64,000 bases of DNA from Planctomycetota bacterium. Its GTDB lineage: Bacteria > Planctomycetota > Planctomycetia > Pirellulales > Pirellulaceae. The position numbers and the translations under genes were made by a program. Positions 46,585-56,091 of the stretch are shown one piece after another. The DNA lies in contig JAFLCP010000025.1 of assembly GCA_017303505.1 (NCBI GenBank), positions 1-64,000 of the forward strand. Direction: 5' to 3'. Position 1 is the first letter of the stretch; every line of letters begins with the position of its first letter. The notes beneath the pieces are model-generated. The model was not told the origin of the DNA and made no database searches. It was given only the letters and a program-made list of their open reading frames with translations.

Positions 46585-49446
46585 ATGAACACGCATCTCT
46601 TCGAACCAAACCCACTGACGTTCCCACCGCAACTAGGTAAAGCCTCCCTACTGCAAGCAGTTGCGCAGTTTCTTGTAGCGATTGCATTAATAACTACTCT
46701 TCTCAGTTTGACTACGCAAGCGGCTACGCATCCTTACGCCGGAAGCCATGCTCCAGAAGAAACCTTTCCGGAGCCAATCGCCAATCCCTTTGTTCTTAAG
46801 AAGTTTGCAGCTCATAAAGGGAACGTCCTCTCGCTTCCAATTCAAATTCGATATCCCGTCGTAGCAGATATCGATCGAGAGAATGGAGATATTTTTGTTT
46901 ATGGTCGAGGCAGTGCATTTCCAGATAAGTATCCCATAAGTGATTGGATTTTTCGCGTGAAGGATAAAGAGTGGAACGATGCTGCCGTGATACCTATTCC
47001 GCTTGCCTTAGCGCTCGAACCGCAAACTGGCCCTTTCAATGTGCGGTGTGTAACACTCCGTGGAAAGAAGTGCCTTGTCATACTTCGAGCGAACAAACTT
47101 TGGATCGTTGAACAAGAAACATTCAAGCTTTTCCAGCCCCCCAATCTCGTCAATCCCATTGATCTTCAGAAGCCCGCTTTAGCAGATCACCTTTGCTTCA
47201 TCAAAGATCCTGAACGGAGTGGATTCATTGAACCCAACCCAGTCCCCAGCGATCCCGTTGTGACGATTACGTCATGGGAAATCCACTATAAATTTGGTGG
47301 TGGCATTCGCATCAACTTGGAAGATGGCCAGCTCGTGGAGGCAATCGCCTCAAATGACCCAAAGTATGTCGGAGCCCGAAGCTACTACAATCCTAACGGC
47401 ATTCGAGATCCGTTATCGTCGATTGAAGTCACAACAACCGGCTGGCGAGTCAACGGCAACGAGGTTAGGAAGAATTTATCGCCGATCGCGTTCTTGGAAA
47501 AACGTCCTTTTATTCTCAGCGAGAACGACGGCTTTCTCAACTTTATTCGCCGAGACGACATAAGCAACTTTAGAGATAGACACCTTACTGTGATAATGCC
47601 TTCATCTTTTTATCGCCTGTCACCACTTAGGTACCTATCGACGCTCGAAGATCCTCCAAGAGATAGATTCTTTTTCGCTTGCAACGCCCCCGAACACTTC
47701 GAGAAAGAAATAGGTGGCTCCCTTTGGAAACTACACCTTTCTGAAGACTTCCTACCAAACGAACCCCTGTTGATAACAAAAGCGAACTTTCCGTCGGTAC
47801 TACAGCCAGGCATAGAATATAGAGTACCAATCGAAGTTATCGGCCAAACTGCCACGATTGAAGCCACCGAACTACCGCAAGGTGCCAAAATCAAAAACAA
47901 CGTATTTACCTGGACACCCACACTCAACGAACTTGGTCCACAAAAATTGAAATTCGATTTACTGATCGAAAACCAACGTACATCCAAAGAATTCCTCCTC
48001 ACAGTGAAAATCCCAACCGTTGACTTGAGCTTTACGCCAACGGCATTATCAATCGCGGAAAACTCTAACTACGTGCTCGCCTACAATTCCAGTGAATTTG
48101 CCGTTGTGGACATGGAACAACAATCGGTAGTTTTCCGAAACTCATTCACCGGCATTCGACATGCAGTCGTGAACAGCCAATCCGTATTCCTGTTGCATCA
48201 ATTCGGCTTCATCATTGAATACAGCTTTAATAATCCGACGATCCCCATATCACACGCCATCCCTTCCTCTCAACACGCGAAATCCATCTTCATGTTTGGC
48301 GAGCACTTTCTTTGCCTTTCAGCAGAATTAGAAAACAACGTTGACTCATTGAAGAGAATCATCGAAGTACGAGAGTGTCCTGACCTCAGCGAGACGGCTC
48401 TCGATATGGTCCTCAGCAACGACAAGAACGGAACTGCACGTTATCTTCTCGGTTCAAAATCCTGGACCCTAGACGACTATCTCATCGACGGCACAACTCA
48501 CACCATCAATCAATTCGATGATCTCGAAAAGATCGGCCTCTTTGCCCTCAATGCCCCACGCTTCAACACGAGAGCCTACGAGCCTCATTTACTGAGACTC
48601 GCAACCTTCACTGATCCATCGCTCGCGGATCACCCAGCCAACAATCAGAACATCCCGTTGCCCAATAACATCACCCTATCTTTATCCACTTCGCTACTTC
48701 AGAACCACTCGAACTATACCGTCGACGCAACCGTAACCCACTTCGAAACTCGCCGAAACTTTCCAGCGTTAATGACGTGCACCGGAAGGAGCCTATGCCC
48801 AAGAATCGTAGCGAACCGGCATTCTCTCGCCATCTGTTCAGATAGGCATTTAGCAGCCGTTCCACTTGCGCTGCTTGCCGATCACCGAACGGAACAGAAA
48901 AACCAATCCGTGCTTCAGTGCGAAGCGCCTGGCCCAATAAGCCTAATGACGCTCTCAGAAGAACTGAGACTGCAATTTTCGTTAAGTGGCGGTAAACCAC
49001 CCTACCGGATGCGACTTGATAACCCCTTAGGCGAACTAGCCGGCAGCCTTTCCGTGCTTCCAGATAGCGAGCGCGACCATGTGTTTGTTCTAAACCCACA
49101 AACTGCGGAAGTATTCATTAATGGCCCACTTCTCAAACAAATCATGGCAGCTCCGCGAGAGCCTTGGTTGGCACGTTTCCTTCTCACCCAAAAAAGCACA
49201 CAGAGTCACGACGTCAGCCATATAGATCTCGTTAGGATGTACCAGAAGACGGCTAAAGACAAAATCGCCTTGTTCGATAAAGCAAAAATTTCCGGCATCC
49301 CTTTGGCTCTTCCCATTAATCTCGTCATTTCCGACTCCAACAACTCCAAAGTGATCGTCAGCCACAATGTCGTCGTTGATGTTTCGATGGATGACATCAA
49401 GGCATTCTTGAAAAACAATGCGTACACCACGCCGTCAACGAACTGA
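46585..49446 (+). CDS. Large exported protein with Ig-like and propeller-like regions
   Basis: Protein of 953 residues. The N-terminus has a delayed hydrophobic segment (about 25-46) ending in TTQA, a probable signal peptide. Residues 70-400 have strand-rich repeats resembling a WD40-like propeller (DIFVYGRG, KCLVILRANKLWIVEQ). Residues about 405-480 look like a putative Ig (He_PIG) domain: ATELPQGAKIKNNVFTWTPTLNELG. A second strand-rich half follows (AYNSSEFAVVDMEQQSVVF), with a later GGKPPYRMRL typical of such Ig modules. No enzyme motif. Probably a periplasmic or surface binding protein, and possibly a functional counterpart to the broken WD40 gene that converges on it. Confidence 0.65.
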   Translation: MNTHLFEPNPLTFPPQLGKASLLQAVAQFLVAIALITTLLSLTTQAATHPYAGSHAPEETFPEPIANPFVLKKFAAHKGNVLSLPIQIRYPVVADIDRENGDIFVYGRGSAFPDKYPISDWIFRVKDKEWNDAAVIPIPLALALEPQTGPFNVRCVTLRGKKCLVILRANKLWIVEQETFKLFQPPNLVNPIDLQKPALADHLCFIKDPERSGFIEPNPVPSDPVVTITSWEIHYKFGGGIRINLEDGQLVEAIASNDPKYVGARSYYNPNGIRDPLSSIEVTTTGWRVNGNEVRKNLSPIAFLEKRPFILSENDGFLNFIRRDDISNFRDRHLTVIMPSSFYRLSPLRYLSTLEDPPRDRFFFACNAPEHFEKEIGGSLWKLHLSEDFLPNEPLLITKANFPSVLQPGIEYRVPIEVIGQTATIEATELPQGAKIKNNVFTWTPTLNELGPQKLKFDLLIENQRTSKEFLLTVKIPTVDLSFTPTALSIAENSNYVLAYNSSEFAVVDMEQQSVVFRNSFTGIRHAVVNSQSVFLLHQFGFIIEYSFNNPTIPISHAIPSSQHAKSIFMFGEHFLCLSAELENNVDSLKRIIEVRECPDLSETALDMVLSNDKNGTARYLLGSKSWTLDDYLIDGTTHTINQFDDLEKIGLFALNAPRFNTRAYEPHLLRLATFTDPSLADHPANNQNIPLPNNITLSLSTSLLQNHSNYTVDATVTHFETRRNFPALMTCTGRSLCPRIVANRHSLAICSDRHLAAVPLALLADHRTEQKNQSVLQCEAPGPISLMTLSEELRLQFSLSGGKPPYRMRLDNPLGELAGSLSVLPDSERDHVFVLNPQTAEVFINGPLLKQIMAAPREPWLARFLLTQKSTQSHDVSHIDLVRMYQKTAKDKIALFDKAKISGIPLALPINLVISDSNNSKVIVSHNVVVDVSMDDIKAFLKNNAYTTPSTN

Positions 49447-49534
49447 GACGCACGCGTTTTAGAAGGTGACCGTTGAAGATTGTGCTTGCAACAGAAGTCG
49501 AAGTACCTGGCGTAATTCGCGTTGCAACGACGAC

Positions 49535-50326
49535 TTAATTTGCAAGTGACTCCCATACGATTATTCGATTGCGTTGGACCCAATAAAAGTACTTACCGCT
49601 GGGCGACCATCCCGAGCCACCTCGAAAGAATTCAAAATCATTTACGCAGCCAGGATCCCAAATGCCCTCAATCAACTCACCGGAAGGAAACGCCAATACC
49701 TCGATGCGTCCTTCCCGATTTAATGGAATCATTTTTGTCCCATCGGGTGAAATATGACTCGCCTATGGAGCTCTCAGCGGTTCGATTTTTAGCTGCTTAA
49801 ACATGCTGAGCTTGCCATTTGAATCTGCCTCTGACTCGATGGCTCTCCCCATCAAATCGAAGTAGTGAATCTTCCTTCTATCACCAACAGAAAAATAGCT
49901 ACCCTCAGGTTATGGTCAGAGATTAACCGCGCTTCCTTTCTCAAGATCGACGAGATATCCGCGCTATGAATTGCCTCCCCCCACCCCAACAAACCACTTC
50001 CCGTTTTGCGAAAACAGCATAGGACCGCGCTGAATATTGCCGCTTACTTCCAAAATAGGTTTCGCCCGGCTACTACGCCCCTCTTGAAGATTAGACAGGT
50101 CATAAAAGAGAATAGTTGCAGGTAAGGCTACGGCCAAAGTTTTCCCGTCTGGTGAAATGGCCATGCGTTTCGTACTTTCAGGCATGGTAATCAACTTCGT
50201 TTTTTTCTTCTTAGCCAAATCTAGCCTTTGAATTTGATTTTCGTACAAGATCAACAAATCCCTTTTGGCATAATCGATGCACAATTCAGTGAAAGCCTCG
50301 CCAATTTCGCTCTCCGTCCTCTCCAC
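49535..50326 (-). pseudogene. WD40-type protein, decayed
   Basis: Minus-strand remnants of one beta-propeller gene. The 5' part (50326-49964) contains MAISPDGKTLAVALPATILFYDL, a typical WD40 strand set. The middle has stops, then resumes in reading frames giving VGDRRKIHYFDLMGRAIES and, after an in-frame TAG, SHISPDGTKMIPLNREGRIEVL and SPSGKYFYWVQRNRIIVWES (49732-49535). At least one stop codon and one frame change interrupt it. The zinc-ribbon ORF just upstream may once have been its N-terminus. Confidence 0.75.
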
Positions 50327-50346
50327 GGCCCGCGCGCGATGTTGAG

Positions 50347-50496
50347 TTATTCTTCTTCGTCAGATTCAATCGAGGTTCTTTCCAGTTGTGGAATTTGCAG
50401 AACAACGCCGCATTTGCATTTTCCTAACTTGCCTGCATGCTGGTCCGCAATACTTTTGGAGGAATTGCATTGAGGACAATCGAAGTTGAGCGTCAC
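50347..50496 (-). CDS. Short zinc-ribbon protein, possibly detached domain
   Basis: Protein of 49 residues with GTG at 50496 after GGGAG. It has the CPxC...CxC zinc-ribbon pattern (Cys7, Cys10, Cys27, Cys29) and a GVVLQIP end. The first 37 residues line up without gaps with the start of the 211-residue membrane protein at 58472-59107. The WD40 remnant starts 21 bases downstream in another frame, so one lost or gained base could have separated a zinc-ribbon/WD40 protein. It may be a pseudogene fragment rather than a working gene. Confidence 0.5.
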   Translation of the reverse strand: MTLNFDCPQCNSSKSIADQHAGKLGKCKCGVVLQIPQLERTSIESDEEE

Positions 50497-50525
50497 ATTA
50501 GACTCCCAAAGAAAAGGGGCGATCG

Positions 50526-50910
50526 GATAAAGCTGTCATTCGAGGTATGCGGCGAATGAGAGCAATGCACGATCTGAGGGGTAAAAAACTGAATGAACTT
50601 GAAAAGATCTGCAACTACTTCGAGAACAATAAGTCCCGTATGGAGTACGACCAATATCTCAATGCGGGATACCCGATTGCATCAGGCGTAATCGAAGGCG
50701 CTTGCGGACATCTCGTCAAGGATCGCATGGAGCGAAGCGGCATGAGATGGAAATTGGAAAAGTGCTCGTAGTATGCTCAATGTTCGAGCAGCATTTCAAA
50801 GCGATTACTAGGCCTTGTTTCAGCAAACAAGAATCAAAGAACAAACGGAAATCGTGCACGCGAACCGAACACTCACTGAAGGTTACGCATCGCTTACACT
50901 TGCGTGCTAG
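50526..50910 (+). pseudogene. ISKra4-family transposase, C-terminal remnant
   Basis: The frame from 50526 gives DKAVIRGMRRMRAMHDLRGK, then AGYPIASGVIEGACGHLVKD and RMERSGMRW, close to the conserved C-terminal end of ISKra4-type transposases. After KLEKC the frame breaks; the continuation SMLNVRAAFQSDY, a TAG, and ALFQQTRIKEQTEIV is read in another frame to 50910. No N-terminal part or terminal inverted repeat is visible, so this is a dead remnant. Confidence 0.82.
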
Positions 50911-51399
50911 CATGCGGAATGCCGGCCACGTTCATGGCGAGTTTGGTCATCGCCGATGTTCAAATCAATCATTGCGATTTCGTAATCTTTTCACTTATCC
51001 GCGATACTCGAACGCAGCGGCACAATTCTCGCCGAACAAGCCCCCTCCATTTGGCAATTAGGCCAAAAAACAAAAGGATTTCGCGCCTAAACTTCCTGGA
51101 TTTTAACGGAGGCAACCCGCCCTTCTTCACTACACTCAACGGGAAATCGAATCGCTTGAGCCAAACGCCCTTGCGTCACAATGCCTTCTTCAACAGCTCA
51201 GCGCCTTTTCGAAGTTGCTCAAATCAGGATTAGCGATCACAATTTAATGATCGTCAACCAAGGTTTGCTCCTGAAAATTCCAGCAACGCGAATTGAAATC
51301 AAGCTGTGTAGATCGTCCTTCATAACACTAGGTTTTCGCAGCATGGCCACTGAAGCTCCAAGTGATTGGCTGATGAAACCGAAGTGTTTTTCTCGCTAA
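50911..51399. other. Non-coding stretch before the RND genes
   Basis: A 489-base gap with short unlikely frames on the plus strand only. I see no regulator gene, no RNA gene and no hairpin with T tract. It should hold the promoter of the efflux genes. One GCTAGC occurs at the left end (50905-50910), but without a partner palindrome. Confidence 0.4.
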
Positions 51400-52815
51400 A
51401 TGGATTCAATAATAATGCCGAGTCAGGCTTCTTCATCAGCGACAAGTGTTTCTGTCGCTCAGCCCGCTGTTCATGGTCGCAGTAAAGTTTGGATCCGGTG
51501 GAGCGTTTACGTCGCCATCGCTGTTGTTGCCTTCGGAGGTGGTTGGCGTTTAGCAATGATGCAAGCCGAACAAAAACATCTCATTGAACTATCCAACGTC
51601 GACTTGCCCAAGTCAGAAGGCATTGTCGTCACCGCAACACCCATTCGCTTTGCACCTTTGCGACGATTCGTGGAAGCTGTTGGTACATTGTACGGCTTCG
51701 AGGAAGTTACCATCAGTTCCAAAAATGAAGGGCGAGTGCTGCGTGTACATCACGATGTCGCCAGCATTGTTCAACCAAGTGAACTCTTATTAGAACTCGA
51801 TCCAACTGATGCCGAATTGGCTGTCGCTCAAGCTGCACGAAGCCTGCAATCGGAGCTAGCCAAAATTGGTCTCACAGAAGTCCCCAATGATAGTACCAGT
51901 GTCGACGAATTCCCAACCGTTGTTTCGGCCCGCTTACGATATGTAAATGCTCAAGCTCGAGTCCAACGCTCTATCCCGCTGCGAAACACCAACGCTGTCT
52001 CTGCTGAGGACTTCGATCAGATCCAATCAGAAGCGGACATCCTGAAGTCTGACCTCGAAAACCAAATCTTGATCGCCCGACATTCCGTGGCCTCAGCTCG
52101 ACTGAAACAAGCCGAATTGGATGTGGCTAAACAGCGATTGAAAGAATGCCAAATCGTGGCTCCCATTCCTACCCTAACCGATGGCAGCTCCACGCAATCA
52201 TATACAGTTTCCGAACGACTCGTCTCGGAAGGCTCACTGCTACGACCAGGCACAGAAGTATTCAAACTTGTTTTAGGAAAAACGCTGAAACTGCGATTAG
52301 CAATCCCCGAGGCGAACTTCGAAAACATTCAAACAGGGCAGACGGTTGAAATCACGACCTCCACTTCAAAAGACAATGTACTTGGAACCGTCAAGCGAAT
52401 TAGCCCCACGATCGATCGAAACACACGCACGGTTATGGTGGAAATTGAAGTTCCCAACCACGATGGCTCGCTGAGAGCTGGCAGTTTTGTCCGTGGGCGA
52501 ATCATCACAGGGGAAACCGCGGAAGCGCTTTTGATCCCCCAAGAGGGCCTCTATTCGTTCGCGGGAATCACTAAGATTTTTGTCATGGAAAATGGAGTCG
52601 CTAGAGAACACAAAGTTACCGTGGGTGAAAAGAGTGGTGACTTTGTCGAATTAGTCTCACCCACTCTCCCCCGCAACGCCATCATTATCACCAGCGGTCA
52701 GAAACAACTCTCTGACGGTATTTCGGTCACTCTTCGAAAGGCCACCCAGGAAACCTCCACCACGAAAGACACTCCAGCGCAATCAGCTCATAATACAAAC
52801 GGAGTTGGCACATGA
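51400..52815 (+). CDS. RND efflux periplasmic adaptor (HlyD/MFP family)
   Basis: Protein of 471 residues. A membrane segment at about 32-50 anchors it; the rest is periplasmic. The lipoyl-like half has EEVTISSKNEGRVLRVHHDVASIVQPSELLLELDPTDAELAVAQA as landmarks over about 96-140, then a helical hairpin (about 140-250), the second lipoyl half (ECQIVAPIP), a beta-barrel with RLAIPEANFENIQTGQTVEI, and the membrane-proximal domain. It links the pump to an outer-membrane channel. Its stop overlaps the pump start (ATGA). No TolC-type gene is in the window. Substrate unknown. Confidence 0.93.
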   Translation: MDSIIMPSQASSSATSVSVAQPAVHGRSKVWIRWSVYVAIAVVAFGGGWRLAMMQAEQKHLIELSNVDLPKSEGIVVTATPIRFAPLRRFVEAVGTLYGFEEVTISSKNEGRVLRVHHDVASIVQPSELLLELDPTDAELAVAQAARSLQSELAKIGLTEVPNDSTSVDEFPTVVSARLRYVNAQARVQRSIPLRNTNAVSAEDFDQIQSEADILKSDLENQILIARHSVASARLKQAELDVAKQRLKECQIVAPIPTLTDGSSTQSYTVSERLVSEGSLLRPGTEVFKLVLGKTLKLRLAIPEANFENIQTGQTVEITTSTSKDNVLGTVKRISPTIDRNTRTVMVEIEVPNHDGSLRAGSFVRGRIITGETAEALLIPQEGLYSFAGITKIFVMENGVAREHKVTVGEKSGDFVELVSPTLPRNAIIITSGQKQLSDGISVTLRKATQETSTTKDTPAQSAHNTNGVGT

Positions 52816-55800
52816 GCATTTCGGATATTTGCATTCGGCGTCCGGTGTTCACTTGGGTTTTGGTGGCCATTCCGGTTGTCTTGGGAATCGTTTCCTATTT
52901 TGAACTTGGCGTCGACCTGTTCCCCAAAGTCGACTTCCCTGTGATTTCTATTTCCGCAGCGCTTCCAGGTGCCAGCGCCGAAGAAATGGAAACTTCAGTC
53001 ACCAAACCTCTCGAAGAAGCGATAAACACAATCTCAGGGATTGATGAACTAAGATCGATCACGCGTGAAGGAACATCAACCCTCGTCGTCCGATTCGTCC
53101 TTGAAAAGAATGGTGACGTCGGCGCCCAGGAAGCTCGCGATAAGATCTCTTCCATTTTGCGTCAACTTCCAGAAGGTATCGAAACACCATTAGTCAACAA
53201 ATTTGATTTGGATGCAGCTCCAATCATCACGCTGGGCGTATCTGGTAATCGAGATATTCGCGAGATCACCGAGATCGCGAAGAGGCAAATACAAGAGCAA
53301 CTGCAAACGGTACCTGGAGTCGGTAACGTATTTATGACGGGAGGGCGAAGTCGGGCCATCAATGTTCAAGTCGACACCGACAAACTGCGATCTTTCGGAG
53401 TCTCGATTGAAGAAGTACGACAAGCATTGGTAAGCCAAAACGTTGAAGTTCCCGGTGGCATCGTCGACCAAGGCGAACGCGAGATGGTGCTGAGGACTTT
53501 GGGCCGAATCTCTAGTTCAGAGAAGTTCAACGACTTGATCGTGGCCAATCGGAAAGGCTATCCCATTCGCATACGCGATATCGGACGCGCAGTCGATTCC
53601 GTAGAAGAGCCCCGAGGACTAAGCCGTTTGGACGGTGACAACGCCGTCAGCCTTTTTGTTCAGAAGCAATCGGGAACCAATACCGTCGCCATTTCAGACG
53701 CCATCCAAAAGCGCTTAAAGCGAATCGCTCCGTCACTACCTCCCGACATCAAAGTAGAAATCACACAAGATCAGTCACGTTTCATTCGAGAGTCGATGGA
53801 TGAAGTAAAGTTTCATTTGATGTTAGCAGCCGTGCTGGTCGGTCTCACCATTATGCTCTTCATTCGGGATTGGCGAACCACAGTCATCGCAACCCTCGCC
53901 ATTCCCACTTCCATTTTGCCAACCTTCTTGTTAATGCAATACATGGACTTCACGCTCAATAATATCACGATGCTGGGTCTGATCTTGGCCATTGGTATTG
54001 TGATCGACGATGCTGTAGTCGTACACGAGAACATTTTCCGCCAAATGGAAGAGAACGGACTCGATGCGATGAAAGCCTCAGCTGTCGGAACTCGCGAAAT
54101 TGCTCTGGCCGTTTTAGCAACAAGCCTTTCATTGATGGTAATCTTCTTGCCCGTCGCATTTATGGGAGGAATGGTAGGTCGCTTCTTTAGCAGCTTTGGT
54201 GTCACCGTAGCATTCGCCATCGCGATGAGTCTTTTTGTATCTTTCACACTAACGCCAATGCTCTGCTCTCGCTTTCTCAAGTTGGAACCAGCGGAGGCAG
54301 GACATGCAAAATCAAAAGATGGTTTGATCTATCGACTGACCGAGTCATTTTATGGCTCGACCTTAAAGCTAGCTCTCCGATTTCGTTGGCTAACTGTCCT
54401 GGTTTGCATTCTGGTCGTCTTCTCGACGGTCCCTATCGGAATGAACCTTGGCGTCAACATGATCCCCCGCGATGATCAAAGCGAATTCCAAGTCAGTTTT
54501 ATCACTCCCGAAGGTTACACCCTAGAGAAAACCAACCGAGTGATTTCCGAAATCGAAAGCCGACTCGCAGTTTTACCAGGCGTTGAACATTTCTTTACAA
54601 GCATTGGCCAAAGTGGTAATGCCAAGGGGCAAGGTGATGTCACTCGCGGCTCCATCTACCTTCGACTCTGCGAGTTGGAGGAGCGGCGATTCAGTCAGTT
54701 TGAACTGATGCGAATCGCGCGTGAGATCCTGCTGGAATATCCCGATTTGCGCACCGCCGTGTCCGACGTCTCTGCTATCGGAGGTGGAGCAAACGGCGAC
54801 AGCCGAATCTTTCAAATCAGTTTGCAAGGTCCTGAGGTCGATGAATTGGCGAAGTATGCCGAAGATCTGAGTAAGCGTCTCCAAAAGCTGCCTGGCCTTG
54901 TCGATATCGATTCGACCTTATCGATGCGCAAGCCTGAGCTTCAAGTTGAGATCGATCGCGAACGGGCAATGGACTTGGCGATCCCAGTACAAATGGTAGC
55001 CAGCACGCTGAATGTACTAGTGGGTGGGCAAATTGTAAGCTCATTCAAAGAGGGAACCGAACAGTATGATGTCTGGCTCCGAGCGGACAAAGACTATCGC
55101 AGCGACTTCGAAGACCTGTTGACCTTAGCAATACCATCGCCAACTGTAGGACCGGTGCCCCTCAGTTCTCTGGCGTCTTTGCGAGAAGAACTTGGTCCAA
55201 GTCAAATCGATCGTTTAAATCGCCAACGAACGGTGACCTTGATGGCGCATCCAGATGAAGTTGACCTCAACGCTGCAGTTCAATATGCGAATCAATGCGT
55301 GGCCGATATGAAACTTCCGCCTGAATATCAAATCGTCTTCGGTGGCCAAGCAGATATGCTCAATGAAACAGCCTATTACTTTTTGGTTGCACTCGGCTTG
55401 AGCGTCATGTTTATGTACTTGATCCTGGCAGCACAGTTTGAGAGCTGGCTTGATCCGATCAGTATCTTAGCTGCACTTCCGGTAACGATCCCATTCGGCC
55501 TGTTGTCATTGCTACTCTTCAAGACTCCTATGGATTTGTATGCGATGTTTGGACTGTTTATGTTGATCGGTATTGTCAAGAAAAATGGTATTCTTCAGAT
55601 CGACAAAACCAATGAACTACGTCGAAATGGTATGTCGCGCACGGATGCGATTATCGAAGCCAACTATACCCGCCTGCGTCCGATCTTGATGACTACGGTA
55701 ATGCTCATCGCAGCCATGATCCCCATTGCCTTAGGCCAAGGTCCAGGAGCTAGCGCTAGAGCCAGTATGGCGAAAGTCATTATCGGTGGCCAAGCGTTAT

Positions 55801-55937
55801 CGCTGCTGATTAGCTTGCTTGCCACACCAATCACCTACTCCATACTCGATGATTGGAAAAGATTAGGTAGGCGAAAACCAGTGAAGACAGGTCCAATCGA
55901 AGTTACCGAGATTAGCAATAACGCAAAAGCGGAATAG
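52812..55937 (+). CDS. RND multidrug-type efflux transporter permease
   Basis: Protein of 1,041 residues, the normal AcrB/MdtB-class length. Inner-membrane proton-driven pump with 12 helices and two large periplasmic loops. The start FTWVLVAIPVVLGIVSYFELGVDLFPKVDFPVI is typical of helix 1 and the porter entry. Helix 4 has AIGIVIDDAVVVHENIF, including the paired Asp residues of the proton relay. Other landmarks: PTFLLMQYMDFTLNNITMLG, FGGQADMLNETAYYF, IGIVKKNGI, and LRPILMTTVMLIAAMIPIALGQGPGA. ATG overlaps the adaptor stop by four bases. Loop sequence cannot tell drugs from other substrates. Confidence 0.95.
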   Translation: MSISDICIRRPVFTWVLVAIPVVLGIVSYFELGVDLFPKVDFPVISISAALPGASAEEMETSVTKPLEEAINTISGIDELRSITREGTSTLVVRFVLEKNGDVGAQEARDKISSILRQLPEGIETPLVNKFDLDAAPIITLGVSGNRDIREITEIAKRQIQEQLQTVPGVGNVFMTGGRSRAINVQVDTDKLRSFGVSIEEVRQALVSQNVEVPGGIVDQGEREMVLRTLGRISSSEKFNDLIVANRKGYPIRIRDIGRAVDSVEEPRGLSRLDGDNAVSLFVQKQSGTNTVAISDAIQKRLKRIAPSLPPDIKVEITQDQSRFIRESMDEVKFHLMLAAVLVGLTIMLFIRDWRTTVIATLAIPTSILPTFLLMQYMDFTLNNITMLGLILAIGIVIDDAVVVHENIFRQMEENGLDAMKASAVGTREIALAVLATSLSLMVIFLPVAFMGGMVGRFFSSFGVTVAFAIAMSLFVSFTLTPMLCSRFLKLEPAEAGHAKSKDGLIYRLTESFYGSTLKLALRFRWLTVLVCILVVFSTVPIGMNLGVNMIPRDDQSEFQVSFITPEGYTLEKTNRVISEIESRLAVLPGVEHFFTSIGQSGNAKGQGDVTRGSIYLRLCELEERRFSQFELMRIAREILLEYPDLRTAVSDVSAIGGGANGDSRIFQISLQGPEVDELAKYAEDLSKRLQKLPGLVDIDSTLSMRKPELQVEIDRERAMDLAIPVQMVASTLNVLVGGQIVSSFKEGTEQYDVWLRADKDYRSDFEDLLTLAIPSPTVGPVPLSSLASLREELGPSQIDRLNRQRTVTLMAHPDEVDLNAAVQYANQCVADMKLPPEYQIVFGGQADMLNETAYYFLVALGLSVMFMYLILAAQFESWLDPISILAALPVTIPFGLLSLLLFKTPMDLYAMFGLFMLIGIVKKNGILQIDKTNELRRNGMSRTDAIIEANYTRLRPILMTTVMLIAAMIPIALGQGPGASARASMAKVIIGGQALSLLISLLATPITYSILDDWKRLGRRKPVKTGPIEVTEISNNAKAE

Positions 55938-56091
55938 GACAAAAGAAAAAAGTTCTGCAAACGCCTGGATGCGGCTACATTAAATGCGACCATTTCGGAT
56001 CGTCAGGAAATGTAGCCCCTACTCTCCTCTGGCCAAACAACAAAGAACATTCCCTCCATCTCCCCCGTCGTTCATCCAAATATTGATTCCC

